Assembly: GCA_942493375.1 (NCBI GenBank)
Contig: OW818698.1
Span: forward strand, 5,952,001-6,016,000
Reading direction: 5' to 3'
Length of the DNA stretch: 64,000 nucleotides
Source: G942493375 sp942493375
Lineage (GTDB): Bacteria > Armatimonadota > UBA5829
Position 1 is the stretch's first letter. The number at the start of each line of letters is the position of its first letter. The notes beneath the pieces were generated by a model that worked only from the letters and a program-made list of their open reading frames with translations, ran no database searches and was not told where the DNA came from. The translations under genes were made by a program, and so were the position numbers. Below, piece after piece: positions 17,419 through 27,282 of this stretch.

Positions 17419-20400
17419 TCAATTACCTCCTGATTTGAGTGAATCGGATAGAAATACGAGTCGCGTGATGGTGTCGGTATCTTTCACTCCTGATGACTTC
17501 ATTTGCTCCACCCGCTGGCTTAGCCATCGGGAAACTGTCGCTGCATCTTCGGGTTTACCTGCCGCATTCTTGATCGCATTCTCGGTCACTTGATACCAGA
17601 CGGCTGACAATTGCGGAGAACTCGGAGATCGGGATGCGAGATTGCAAAGTGCGTTAACACAGGCATCCAGCAGCTTAACAGGAACGATTCCTTCCGATGT
17701 CTGCAGTTGCTGATACAGAATTCCGGCAAATGCCGTCAAACCATCTTCTATCCCTTTTGTGAACAGGCTGGAATCAGAGAATGCCCCAGCTATATAGCTA
17801 AGGTCGACGCCAGTCGACTTCAATGCTTTGTCAAGAGCCTGTGATACTACCATTCGGGAGTCTGCGCTCATGTCCGTGCAGCAGATAAATGAAACAATCT
17901 GACTAAGACCGTAGTTTTCATTAAGTCTAGCCAGCATCATTCTAACTGCATTTTCATTACGGCCAGCCCACAATTCGATTGCTGCCACATCACGCCAATG
18001 GTTGCGAGCGTAGTCGTCATCGCGTTCCATTGCTATTTCCAGGAGCGGTGACGCCTTTACAGCGAGTTTATGGTCTTTTTGGACCAGAGCGACAATCAAC
18101 TCGCTGATCTTCAAGAGTGAACCTCTCTTCCCAGTGTCAAAGCTGTTGAACTGGGCAGCGATTATATTCATAGCATTCGGATCTACTGTTGCTAGTACAG
18201 ACAATGCATCTATACGGTCCTGAGGGGTCTGAGCAAGCTGCAGTGCTGTTGTCGCAGCAGACTGAGCTTCATCGATGCGTTTGTTATTGCGACACGCGGT
18301 TGCATAGCTCACCCATGCAGATGGATCATCGATAGCCGCTCCTGATGGAGGTGTCCCACTCACTGTAACGACCGAGTAAAGGTCCTTGCGTTGATAGTCA
18401 TTTGAGTGCTTCAGCCCGATGGCAATCAAACTTTCGGTTTCGGTGCTCAGTCCTCGTTTGGATAACCTCGAACCGATACCCTGTATAAGATAAGTGTTAG
18501 CTTCGATCCAGTCCTGCTGATCGGTTAAAGCACCTATCAGCCTTCGCAAGTCCTGTTGAGATGCGGTGTCGGCTTTGATGTAGAGGTTCAAGATCAATCC
18601 GGCGGCAGACCAGGTTTGCGACGCTGCCAGGTCTACCACCCATTTTGCCGGGATGCTTCCGTAACCCACTCGTGTGACGAGTGATGCCATTGTTGTCCGG
18701 TTTAGTTTCCGTGATGAGAGCACTGGTACCAGTGCACTGAGATCATCCTGCCTGCCTTTGTTCATTACTTCCAACGCTATGAACGAATTACTAAGCCCGG
18801 TTTCTGGAGCAATGAGTCCGGCGGCAACAATGAACGGATGAATAAGATCCGGATACTTACTTCGCAGAGTATTGGCAATCACTTGCGTATAGCCGGATGA
18901 GTCGTTTCCTACAAACTGTGCAGATGGAGACACAGACTTCAGCCAGTCGAGAAAAGGAACTACACCTTTGATGCCATCTCGTAGCATCGCAACGGCAAGC
19001 GGTAGTCCATCCTGCCACTCCTTATGTGCGGGCAAGGAAGTCGCAGCTATTGATGCTGCTTCGGTGCTCTTTCCCGTAATTATCAGATTATATGCGAGCC
19101 TGATAAACTCTTCGCAGGGGATTCGCAGGGGGGTCTGCGATCTAGCATTAGGAACGTCGGATTTACCCAGCAGGCTGGAGTCACGCTTGATTTCATCGTT
19201 CATATCGATTGTGACAGCTTTGTCCAGCCCCATAACGCGCTTAAGGAACTGATGATCCGGGTAACGTTCGCGAGCTTCTGAAAGCAGTTGTTTGATATCA
19301 TCCTTTCGATTGAGCATCACCAAGACTCGAAGTCGTAAATCATACGCGTATGTGGACCAAACATTGTAGTCTTTTTTATCAAGATTTGACGATCGCTGAC
19401 CCGATATTGGCGTGTAGAGTAACATGAGCCACTTTTGCGCATCTACGGGATTCTTGTCGGCAACGTAATTTTCTGCAATGTCGAGTACGAAAGACGGAGA
19501 CAGGTTCTCTCTCTGATCCCAGAGGTAGTTTTGCTCCTCCGGCAGCTTGCCCAGATCACGGGCCGCCTTCCAGATCATCCTAATCCACCCCCTCATTAAA
19601 TTCCGATCAGTGTTAGTATCCCTTTTTACTATTAACTGTTCAAGAATTGGCAAAGCCCGGTTTGGGTAACCAGCAGTCAGGTATGCATCTGCCAGCGCAC
19701 TTCGGGCATTGTCGCTGTCCGGAAACATATTCGTTAGTTGTTCGAAGAGCCACACACGGTTTTCGGCAGAGCCAAAGCTCATTACTGCCATGGAATTGCA
19801 AAATGCATCGTCTTTATTGGAACCAATCAACTGTCGGACCCAATAGTCCAGGCGCGGTCGGTTGTAGAATGTGCTGTATATGAGAATGCATTTGACTCTG
19901 ATATCACGCGAATTGATCTCTTCAAGCATACCAGGCTGGATGAACTCAACAAGCAGATCTCCCCAACCTCTATCAACTATATTCGCAAGAGTATCGATGT
20001 CGAGAATCGTCTCATACGAATCCGGAGAATCGGCCAGGAGCTTGCGAAGCTTCGCTGTGACTTGTTCTTTATCCCCGGTTTTGGTGAGCTTCCGGAATGC
20101 TTCGCGATCTTGACGTTGCAATTTTGTATCAGAAAGGTCCTGGTATAGCCCTCCGACTCTGTCTGCTTCGTCAGTCCAGCCTATATGGGAGCAAAGATCG
20201 GCGAGTTGCTTCAGAATACCAGGCTGTTTGTTAACAAACTCCAGCACCTGGGGAAATTCCCGTTTGAAAGTTTTCTGGTCTTGCAGTTGTGCATACAAGC
20301 CAAGGGCGGCAAGCCTTAAAAACACATTGCCTGTGGTTTTACCCTCGTAGGTCCAGGATTTGGCGAGTTCTCTTCGGATCGCATCGGAGACTAAGGTGGA

Positions 20401-20958
20401 GAAGCTTTCTTTACCAGGTATCTGCCAGTCCCCTGAGGACACAACTACTTTTGCAAGTTGAAAGGCCTGGTCTGTCTGGCCGGCAGAAAGGTAAAAATAC
20501 ATCTCATCGGTCTTTGATGGGAAGAACCATGAGTTAGGATATGTTGCAAAAAGACGTTTCTTCTCAGTTTCAGATAGCCTTGAATATGGTATCGGAATTA
20601 TTCTGCGATCACCATACCACTCACGGGGCCTCTCGCCCATTATCGCGCTGCATATTGCGATTTTAAGGTCTAGTGGAGATTTAGGATCGTTCTGCAGAGC
20701 ATCAAGTGCCTTTACAAGATATACGGTAAATGTCTCCTGCTTATTGGCATCAAGGAGTTGGGCTACTTTGAGATTGAGCTGAGGATCATCAGGCCGAAGC
20801 GCAAGCGCAGAGGAATAAGCTGCAAGAGCGACACCAATGTTTCCCTGCCGTTCAGCTTGCCACGCTCGCTGGAGCAAGTCACCCAGGTCTGTTGATTCTG
20901 CACCTATAGCTGTGACCGAACAAAACAGAAAAAGAAATAATAATAGCAGTCTGTACAA
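17419..20958 (-). CDS. Large secreted TPR-like alpha-helical repeat protein
   Basis: The chosen start is TTG 20958, with GGGGAGGAG about ten bases upstream, giving 1179 residues and a clean signal peptide (MYRLLLLFLFLFCSVTAIGA). The longer open frame from 21066 has no ribosome binding site and would bury the signal. The first repeat region contains classical TPR wording (LLQRAWQAERQGNIGVALAAYSSALALRPDDP), and similar helical pairs recur (ADAYLTAGYPNRALPILEQL; DEAQSAATTALQLAQTP). No enzymatic motif is visible and cysteines are few. Such solenoids scaffold protein contacts in the periplasm or on the surface. The tight coupling to the SIMPL-domain gene suggests a joint complex; the biological role is unknown. 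Confidence 0.75.
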   Translation of the reverse strand: MYRLLLLFLFLFCSVTAIGAESTDLGDLLQRAWQAERQGNIGVALAAYSSALALRPDDPQLNLKVAQLLDANKQETFTVYLVKALDALQNDPKSPLDLKIAICSAIMGERPREWYGDRRIIPIPYSRLSETEKKRLFATYPNSWFFPSKTDEMYFYLSAGQTDQAFQLAKVVVSSGDWQIPGKESFSTLVSDAIRRELAKSWTYEGKTTGNVFLRLAALGLYAQLQDQKTFKREFPQVLEFVNKQPGILKQLADLCSHIGWTDEADRVGGLYQDLSDTKLQRQDREAFRKLTKTGDKEQVTAKLRKLLADSPDSYETILDIDTLANIVDRGWGDLLVEFIQPGMLEEINSRDIRVKCILIYSTFYNRPRLDYWVRQLIGSNKDDAFCNSMAVMSFGSAENRVWLFEQLTNMFPDSDNARSALADAYLTAGYPNRALPILEQLIVKRDTNTDRNLMRGWIRMIWKAARDLGKLPEEQNYLWDQRENLSPSFVLDIAENYVADKNPVDAQKWLMLLYTPISGQRSSNLDKKDYNVWSTYAYDLRLRVLVMLNRKDDIKQLLSEARERYPDHQFLKRVMGLDKAVTIDMNDEIKRDSSLLGKSDVPNARSQTPLRIPCEEFIRLAYNLIITGKSTEAASIAATSLPAHKEWQDGLPLAVAMLRDGIKGVVPFLDWLKSVSPSAQFVGNDSSGYTQVIANTLRSKYPDLIHPFIVAAGLIAPETGLSNSFIALEVMNKGRQDDLSALVPVLSSRKLNRTTMASLVTRVGYGSIPAKWVVDLAASQTWSAAGLILNLYIKADTASQQDLRRLIGALTDQQDWIEANTYLIQGIGSRLSKRGLSTETESLIAIGLKHSNDYQRKDLYSVVTVSGTPPSGAAIDDPSAWVSYATACRNNKRIDEAQSAATTALQLAQTPQDRIDALSVLATVDPNAMNIIAAQFNSFDTGKRGSLLKISELIVALVQKDHKLAVKASPLLEIAMERDDDYARNHWRDVAAIELWAGRNENAVRMMLARLNENYGLSQIVSFICCTDMSADSRMVVSQALDKALKSTGVDLSYIAGAFSDSSLFTKGIEDGLTAFAGILYQQLQTSEGIVPVKLLDACVNALCNLASRSPSSPQLSAVWYQVTENAIKNAAGKPEDAATVSRWLSQRVEQMKSSGVKDTDTITRLVFLSDSLKSGGN

Positions 20959-21176
20959 TATAATGATCTCCTCCCCGGTAAGATAGGCGAAATCGCTTGC
21001 TGACATCATACGCTGTTGCATTGGTTGTGTCAAAAGATGGTCCGATGAGGGTATAAATGCAAGCACTTACACCACTTGTCGAATGATGCCATGGCGCAAT
21101 GCACACCGCTTCCGCAGAAAAGCATTACATTTCTGCATCCGGTTGGATCCCGGGAGCGTGGAATGAATCATTAATC

Positions 21177-21252
21177 GAACCGCGAATCACGCCAAAGCAC
21201 GCGAAAAGGGAGAGATTATCTTTTTCGCGTGCTTTGGCATGTTTCGCGGTTC
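21177..21252. repeat. Inverted repeat of the CGCGAAA family (R3), full copy
   Basis: The arms GAACCGCGAATCACGCCAAA and TTTGGCATGTTTCGCGGTTC, with GCACGCGAAAA / TTTTTCGCGTGC inside, form a near-perfect hairpin around GGGAGAGATTATC. It lies 11 bases beyond the 3' end of the minus-strand GH2 gene and fills most of the 305-base gap 20959-21263, where no gene is seen. It could stop or stabilise transcripts. Confidence 0.85.
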
Positions 21253-21263
21253 ATAAACTCTAT

Positions 21264-24233
21264 TTACTTATACCCAATAGCCTTCAGCTGCTCCTCCCAG
21301 TCTCCTGGCAACTCTGATAAAGGTTTGTTCAGGTCTTTGGAGGCGTAGGTTAGCATGTTTCTTAGCAGTCTTTCTGCTACAGGATTTTTGCCGAGGTTTT
21401 CTCGGATTTTCAGGGTGTTCAGGATGTACATTCCGGCGCCGGTTCGGTAGACTCCGGTCAGGAAACCGGATGCGTAGCCGCTGGGATGGATTGATGCACG
21501 GATGGCTCCTGCTGCTATCTCAGTGGGTGCCTGGGCGGTAAAGGCTGAGAATGGGATGATTTCCCGGTAGTAGGTGTAGTCCAATAGACCTGTCGGGAGA
21601 CCATCGAAGATCGGATGTTGCTTTGCCCATTCATCTCTGTTATACAGATCACCTCCACCTGTGAAACTACCCTTGATAACCAAGGGAAGCCAGTGTGTTG
21701 GATGATCACCTTCTGCGAAGACTTCAGGGCAGAGGTAGATGACTGCTGAGCCCTGGGTTATGCGGGTGATGATCTCCTGCCAGCCCTCTGCTCCACCTGG
21801 AGCTGGTTTGGAACCGATGAGGATAAGCTCCCTTTGTTTGGCGGCTCCCGGGGTGTATGGTTTGGTCTTGATGCCGTGATCGGAAAGCCATTTAGCCAGT
21901 TCCGGGTCATCTCCCCAGAGCGTGACATCAGTGTCTACTGCGGGCATGTCTACCGGATTGGTGACATACAGAATGGCTTCTTCGCATGTTGCTGAAGCTC
22001 CGCTTTCGAATTGGACAAGGAATCTATACTTACCAGTGGGGCCGGTTATCGGGACTTCTTCGGAAAACACAGGAATAGCGAATGGCATTTCGGAGCCGGT
22101 GATCGTTATGTTGATTGTTTTGTCCAGGACTCTGACTCCATCCGGACCTACAACCTGGATTCTGACGGGATAGTTGCCCGGCTGCAGGACGTCTTCATTT
22201 GCAAGCACAGCTTCCAGCTTTACTTTTGAACCGCTGTAGACGTTTTCAGGCTGTGCGAACAGACACCATTTGAGCGGCGCCCAGCTCTCGTGCAGGGCAT
22301 CCATTGTGCCGGGTTTCAGGTCACGGAAGATTGTCCAGAGCCCTTCACCAGTCATTCCCTGGTCCATTGTGCCGGTCATGCTGTGCCCGATCATATCAGG
22401 ATTGGACCTTATTGCGTTTAAGCTCTCGCGCCGCTGTCCAGCCATTTTGGCGATACACTGGTCCAGGTATTCATCGGGTGTTGCCCAGGTATCAGCCATC
22501 TTGTAGTTGTTCCAGTCCTCCATGAATCTGTCCCGGATACGCTTGTAGAATTGAGCATCTTCGACTTCAGTCTTGCCAAGCTGCTCATATTGTCTGTAGA
22601 CTTTGGGCCAGTTGACTGCGCTCCCTATACCATATTCACTTACGAAGACGTGATTTTTCTCTCCCTTTCCCATAGTCCTCAGCAGGTGGATGATATCATA
22701 GGGCTGCGGGACTCCCGGGTAGCAGTGGATATCCCCGGCGCCTTCTATATAGCCGCAGATGGGTGACCAGCTTGCGGGTTTTGCATCTGGTGACTGGTTA
22801 CCGAGTATGCATTCCCACTTCTTTGATCCGGGGTTGCAAATTGAACCGATGTTGAGCTGAAGATCGAACCTTCCGCTGTCCAGCAGCATCATCCGGGTAT
22901 CATCCAGGCTGCGGACGAGTGGGATTGAGGCTACTGCGTGTCTGAACACAGGGCCATCTCCAGTCTCGTTCAGCATTCCCCAGATTACAACGCTCGGGTG
23001 GTTCCTGTCGCGGGTGATCATCCCTGTAAACGACCGGTCATACATCTCAGCCATTCTTGGGGAATCTCCAAGGCACCAGCTGGCGTAGTTCTCATCATAG
23101 ACCATTAGTCCGAGTTCATCACACAGATCAAGCTGGTAAGTTGTGGGCATTCCGGCGATGAACCTGATGCAGTTGAACCCGGCCATTTTGGCGTAGATCA
23201 AGTCCCTGCGGGCAAAATCCGGATCACCGGGGACCTGCAATCCAACCGGGAAATGGTTGCAGCTGTGTGAACCTTTTAGGAATACACGTTTGCCGTTCAG
23301 TTTGAAGTAACCGTCCACCAGCCTGAAATCCCTGAACCCGCAGCGTGTGGAGAGTTCGGAAGCGCCAGATTTGGTTGTTACTCTATATAGGTAAGGATCA
23401 TTCAGCGACCAGAGCCTGAAGTCATTGATCTTGAGCTTGGTTTCAAATACTGATGTGCCAACCGGGAAGTCTCGGTCTATGCTTGCGGTTGTGATAGTCT
23501 GACCACTGGCTGCCGGAGCGACTTCGAAATAAACACTCCCTTTGGACTTGCGCTTACCTGCATTTATGACTGTGGTCTGAATGCGGATAACGCCTGTTTT
23601 CCAGTCAGGACGGCAGAAAACATCCTCCACCCGGACAGCCGGGACCTGGACGAAATCTATTGAATCCGTGATCCCGCCATGGTTTGCCGCAGCACCGGGA
23701 GTGTATGGAATGTTCTTATGGCGGTGAGGAACATCAGCCATAACGAGCCCGTCGATTCTCTCGAATGATGGGTTCAATACCCGCACGGCAATACGGTTGA
23801 TTGCATTTGGCTTGATGGCATCGGTTACATCAAATGTGAATGGGATCTCGGCGTTTTCATGGGTGCCTACGTGGATATCATTGACCCATACATCAGCTTT
23901 ATGATCGACTGCCCCAAACCGGAGCAGACTGCGTCCACCCGGGTATGGATTCTTTGATGCAGTGAACTCTTTCCAATACCATGCAACCCCGTGGTAGCCG
24001 GGATAAGCGTCCTGGATAATCCAGGGGACTTTAGTCTCCTTTGCCTCAGCAGCGGGTTTGCTCCACCACTTTTGGTCCTGCCCAACATTGCCGGGATCGG
24101 TTACAATCAGCCATTTGCCATCAAGAGAAACGTTCATATCAGGTGAATACCCCTTATTATCATTTTTAGCCATTCCCGGCAGTGCAAGAGTAAGAATTAC
24201 TAGTAATACCAGGAGAATGAACCTAGATTGCAT
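21264..24233 (-). CDS. Secreted GH2 beta-galactosidase/glucuronidase-like enzyme
   Basis: The 989-residue protein has a signal peptide (MQSRFILLVLLVILTLALPGMA). GH2 domains follow in order: a jelly-roll sugar-binding domain at about 30-190 (WYWKEF, ADVWVNDIHVGTHE), an Ig-like domain at about 190-300, and a TIM barrel from about 305 (DGYFKLNGKRVFLKGSHSCNHFP). The predicted acid/base is E423 in WGMLNETG and the predicted nucleophile E533 in VSEYGIGS. A further beta domain (700-790) and a DUF4159/ThuA-like tail (about 800-930, ELILIGSKPAPGG) follow. ATG 24233 is preceded by TTGGAG; a TTG at 24245 overlaps that site and is rejected. It is divergent from the ADP-ribosylglycohydrolase-like gene, with a 192-base shared upstream region. 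It probably acts on exported oligosaccharides; linkage is unknown. Confidence 0.85.
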   Translation of the reverse strand: MQSRFILLVLLVILTLALPGMAKNDNKGYSPDMNVSLDGKWLIVTDPGNVGQDQKWWSKPAAEAKETKVPWIIQDAYPGYHGVAWYWKEFTASKNPYPGGRSLLRFGAVDHKADVWVNDIHVGTHENAEIPFTFDVTDAIKPNAINRIAVRVLNPSFERIDGLVMADVPHRHKNIPYTPGAAANHGGITDSIDFVQVPAVRVEDVFCRPDWKTGVIRIQTTVINAGKRKSKGSVYFEVAPAASGQTITTASIDRDFPVGTSVFETKLKINDFRLWSLNDPYLYRVTTKSGASELSTRCGFRDFRLVDGYFKLNGKRVFLKGSHSCNHFPVGLQVPGDPDFARRDLIYAKMAGFNCIRFIAGMPTTYQLDLCDELGLMVYDENYASWCLGDSPRMAEMYDRSFTGMITRDRNHPSVVIWGMLNETGDGPVFRHAVASIPLVRSLDDTRMMLLDSGRFDLQLNIGSICNPGSKKWECILGNQSPDAKPASWSPICGYIEGAGDIHCYPGVPQPYDIIHLLRTMGKGEKNHVFVSEYGIGSAVNWPKVYRQYEQLGKTEVEDAQFYKRIRDRFMEDWNNYKMADTWATPDEYLDQCIAKMAGQRRESLNAIRSNPDMIGHSMTGTMDQGMTGEGLWTIFRDLKPGTMDALHESWAPLKWCLFAQPENVYSGSKVKLEAVLANEDVLQPGNYPVRIQVVGPDGVRVLDKTINITITGSEMPFAIPVFSEEVPITGPTGKYRFLVQFESGASATCEEAILYVTNPVDMPAVDTDVTLWGDDPELAKWLSDHGIKTKPYTPGAAKQRELILIGSKPAPGGAEGWQEIITRITQGSAVIYLCPEVFAEGDHPTHWLPLVIKGSFTGGGDLYNRDEWAKQHPIFDGLPTGLLDYTYYREIIPFSAFTAQAPTEIAAGAIRASIHPSGYASGFLTGVYRTGAGMYILNTLKIRENLGKNPVAERLLRNMLTYASKDLNKPLSELPGDWEEQLKAIGYK

Positions 24234-24425
24234 AATTAACTCCAAATCACGAATCTGTCAGGTTAGTATTGCGTGATGTGTGGGTGTTTGTCAAATAACT
24301 TGATTATGGGAGTGATGCAATCAATGTGCTAATATATAGTGGTTTTGGTGGGATGAGGAATAACTCCCATCCCATTGTTATGCTTCTTTTCAATAGCTCC
24401 TATGTTTCCTTGATCCGAGGTTGAT

Positions 24426-26381
24426 ATGATGAGAACAAAGACATATTTACTGTTGCAGGCTGTTCTGTGTGTTTTATTGGCGGTGATGGCGGCGTCCGGC
24501 GTTTGTGCTGCTAAGGTGACGATTAATGAAGCGGAGTTTCGTGATAAGGTGTACGCATGCTGGCTGGGTAAGAGCATCGGTGGAACGCTTGGAATGCCGC
24601 TCGAAGGCAGCCGGTCTATGCATAATCTAACCTTCTTTGATCCTATACCGGAAAAGCAGCTGCCAAATGATGATCTTGACCTCCAGCTTCTCTGGCTTAA
24701 GGCTCTGCAGGAACGCGGTACGGACATAAATGCCCGAATACTGGGTGAGTACTGGTTGAAATATGTGCCTGTTGATTGGAATGAATACGGGATAGGCAAG
24801 ATGAACATGAAACGCGGCATTCTGCCTCCAGTCTCGGGTCAGTATGCGAATAACAAATGGCGCGACAGCAATGGAGCCTGGATTCGATCGGAGATATGGG
24901 CATGTGTCGCACCCGGATGTCCCTCTCTGGCTGCCAGGTATGCATATGAAGATGCAAGTGTAGACCACGGCGGTGCGGAAGGCACATTTGCTGAAGTTTT
25001 TACGGCGACGGTTGAGAGCGCTGCGTTTGTCGAATCAGATATAGATAAACTCCTCGATATAGGATTATCCTACATACCCAAAGACTGCGAGACTGCTCTG
25101 TGTATTCGCACTGCCAGGGATGCAAAGAAGCGTGGACTTGATCTGGTTTCTGCACGTGAATTAATGCTGAAGACAGGCAAAACAGACTGGTTTATGGCTC
25201 CCCGGAATGTGGCTTATGTGGTCCTTGGATGGTTATATGGCGAAGGCGATTTTGGGAAATCTATCTGTGCTGCAGTAAACTGCGGTGATGATACCGACTG
25301 CACCGGGGCTACCCTTGGATCAATACTAGGCATTATACATGGATCAAAGTTTATACCTGACAATTGGCGAAAACCGGTGGGTGAGTCTATTACCAATGTA
25401 GCTATCAGTGGGTCAAACCCTCCTGCAAACCTGAAAGATCTGACAGATCAGACTGTAGCGATGGCAAAGCAAGTCCTTTCTGACAATAAGGCACCTGTCA
25501 TAATCAACGACAATCCCACTGACCGGAATGCAAAGCAGCGGTTGAAACTTACGGATTCAAGAGTTACAAGAGAGCTGTGGAGCCGGACTCCTTATCAGTT
25601 GATATACAAACTTGGCAGTGTGCGGGTTACACTGGACATTCTCGGCGATCCGGAGATCAAACCGGACGCTCCACTGAAGTTTAATCTGATACTTGAAAAC
25701 TCCGGCACCAAATCAGCAGATATAACAGCGAACTGGCGGATGGATACCACGGTTACAGTCACCCCGTTGACTCTTTCTACCAGTGTTCCCCCTAAAAGCA
25801 GATCGATAAAGACGTATAAATTGCAGCTAGTTCCTGGAAATGAGAGAGGGATGACGCACGGAACGCTTGACATTGTTCTGAACGGCAGTCCGGCGGTGTC
25901 AATTCCGGTATCCCTGGTTCATCCGACATCTGTAAGTGTGAATGATCTGGCTCTGGCAAAACGCGGTGCTAAAGCGACGTCAGATTCTGAGCTTGATAGA
26001 GAACCCGGATGCACCGCCAAAGCTATCGACGGTATTATTAATTCCAACGAGTTTGAAGCCAACAGGTGGCATTCATCAATTGCTACTCCGCACCCGCACT
26101 GGATCACAGTGGAACTACCGGCAGTCAAGTCAATAGGAAAGTGTATAATCCACTTCGCTGATCCGGAAGGGCATCCGGTGGATTTCCACTGCGAGGTCAG
26201 CAAGGATAGAACAAACTGGCAGGCAGTGGCAGAGGAGAATGGATATGCAGACCGGTATCGATACGAGAAGAACATAGGTCCTGTAGAATGCAAGTTCTTC
26301 CGGCTAACAATTACAAAATCAGCAAACCCGGCGTATGCAAATGCAGCGCAGATTGCTGAGATAGAACTACTGAAAGGATAG
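24426..26381 (+). CDS. Secreted ADP-ribosylglycohydrolase-like protein with discoidin-like tail
   Basis: The 651-residue protein has a signal peptide (MMRTKTYLLLQAVLCVLLAVMAASGVCAA). Residues about 34-335 match the ADP-ribosylglycohydrolase (DraG/ARH) fold: YACWLGKSIGGTLGMPLEG, the metal-binding NDD at 81-83 and GDDTDC at 287-292 (D288, D289, D291). Residues about 400-500 look like an Ig or NPCBM-associated beta module, and about 510-650 like an F5/8-type C (discoidin) carbohydrate-binding domain. Cytoplasmic family members remove ADP-ribose from proteins. A secreted, carbohydrate-binding version more likely hydrolyses an N- or O-glycosidic bond in an exported substrate; this is inference. 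GAGG lies just before ATG 24426; ATG 24429 is an equally possible start. Confidence 0.8.
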   Translation: MMRTKTYLLLQAVLCVLLAVMAASGVCAAKVTINEAEFRDKVYACWLGKSIGGTLGMPLEGSRSMHNLTFFDPIPEKQLPNDDLDLQLLWLKALQERGTDINARILGEYWLKYVPVDWNEYGIGKMNMKRGILPPVSGQYANNKWRDSNGAWIRSEIWACVAPGCPSLAARYAYEDASVDHGGAEGTFAEVFTATVESAAFVESDIDKLLDIGLSYIPKDCETALCIRTARDAKKRGLDLVSARELMLKTGKTDWFMAPRNVAYVVLGWLYGEGDFGKSICAAVNCGDDTDCTGATLGSILGIIHGSKFIPDNWRKPVGESITNVAISGSNPPANLKDLTDQTVAMAKQVLSDNKAPVIINDNPTDRNAKQRLKLTDSRVTRELWSRTPYQLIYKLGSVRVTLDILGDPEIKPDAPLKFNLILENSGTKSADITANWRMDTTVTVTPLTLSTSVPPKSRSIKTYKLQLVPGNERGMTHGTLDIVLNGSPAVSIPVSLVHPTSVSVNDLALAKRGAKATSDSELDREPGCTAKAIDGIINSNEFEANRWHSSIATPHPHWITVELPAVKSIGKCIIHFADPEGHPVDFHCEVSKDRTNWQAVAEENGYADRYRYEKNIGPVECKFFRLTITKSANPAYANAAQIAEIELLKG

Positions 26382-26489
26382 GCTTCAGGCTTCGGACTTC
26401 AGGAAGGGATTTCACGCGGAGAAGATCCTTTTTCTTAACCACGGAATACACTGAATACACGGAAAAGAAGGTAAACAGGCTCTGTTTAT

Positions 26490-26575
26490 GGTGTTTCGGG
26501 GATTTGAGGAGCGGATGCGGGATTATTGCCGTAGAATCAGAGATAACATCCGCTCCGGAAATCCCGAAACCGCTG
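26490..26575. repeat. Inverted repeat around GCGGATG
   Basis: TTTCGGGGATTTGAGGAGCGGATG (first arm, from about 26492) pairs with CATCCGCTCCGGAAATCCCGAAAC near 26549. It lies in the 212-base gap between the convergent ADP-ribosylglycohydrolase-like gene and the toxin gene, preceded by a half-repeat of the CACGGAATACACTGAATAC type. A short relative with GGGATTTG is at 3513. Confidence 0.6.
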
Positions 26576-26593
26576 ATATATTGTGACCAAACC

Positions 26594-27010
26594 TTATGCT
26601 GTAAAACGTCGAAGAAAATCAATGCTCTTGCATATTGGGAACAGCTCTAAAACACTGTCAGTGAGAAGATCTTTATCTCCTGTCACCGCATAATCAGGTT
26701 TGGAATCAATGATAGATGCCAGGATCTCAGCATCGTTTGGGTCGCGCAAGACAGCGACTGCAGACTTTATAGCTGTATCTGAAGGTTTAGGCAGTATCTT
26801 TGAATCTAGTAATGGCAAGATGTCGTCAAGCAGATGTGAATGCTTTGGAAATTTATCTTCAAGAACACGTCGGGATTCGGTGATTACAAGTTCAGGTATC
26901 AGCAGATGGATATCCCCGGATAGTGACAGTTCCAGTATTCGAGATTCATTGCCGTTCCATATAAGCCCTGAGAGCAATACATTGGTATCTATCAAGACCC
27001 TTGGTTTCAT
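26594..27010 (-). CDS. PIN-domain toxin (RNase)
   Basis: The 138-residue protein is of normal length for the family. Acidic residues typical of PIN nucleases are visible: D8 in LIDTNVL, the glutamate in ITESRRVL, aspartates in RDPNDAEILA and TGDKDLL. The best match from memory is the PIN_3-type 'PIN family toxin component'. It would cleave RNA, with Mg2+ held by the acidic cluster. It starts at ATG 27010, two bases after the stop of the antitoxin gene, so the two are co-translated. In such modules the upstream protein normally binds and neutralises the toxin. Confidence 0.88.
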   Translation of the reverse strand: MKPRVLIDTNVLLSGLIWNGNESRILELSLSGDIHLLIPELVITESRRVLEDKFPKHSHLLDDILPLLDSKILPKPSDTAIKSAVAVLRDPNDAEILASIIDSKPDYAVTGDKDLLTDSVLELFPICKSIDFLRRFTA

Positions 27011-27012
27011 CG

Positions 27013-27270
27013 CTATCTTTGTTGAGTCCTGACCTTGGAAATAGCGTCATTGAGGTCACTTCTGCTGAAGTTTTGTTCTAAGGCGTCTTCGCGCAGTTGC
27101 TGGGTCAGCACGGACAAGCGGCTGGGTGCTGGTTTTTCGATGAGTAGAATTCCATTGATCTCTTCAATATAGATATAGTCACCGTCACTGATACCCGTCT
27201 TATCCCGGAATGACTTTGGTAACACTATCTGTCCCTTTGAAGAGACTCTAACCATTTTGGAACTGGACAT
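27013..27270 (-). CDS. AbrB/MazE-type antitoxin
   Basis: The 85-residue protein begins MSSSKMVRVSSKGQIVLPKSFRDK, a standard SpoVT-AbrB swapped-hairpin DNA-binding domain (residues about 5-50). A C-terminal helix follows (about 55-85) that probably wraps the PIN toxin. CGGAGG lies six bases upstream of ATG 27270. A palindrome, GTAAG-N5-CTTAC (27283-27297), lies between a TATAAT -10 box and this ribosome binding site, which fits autoregulation by the antitoxin or its complex. Confidence 0.88.
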   Translation of the reverse strand: MSSSKMVRVSSKGQIVLPKSFRDKTGISDGDYIYIEEINGILLIEKPAPSRLSVLTQQLREDALEQNFSRSDLNDAISKVRTQQR

Positions 27271-27282
27271 ACTATGCCTCCG

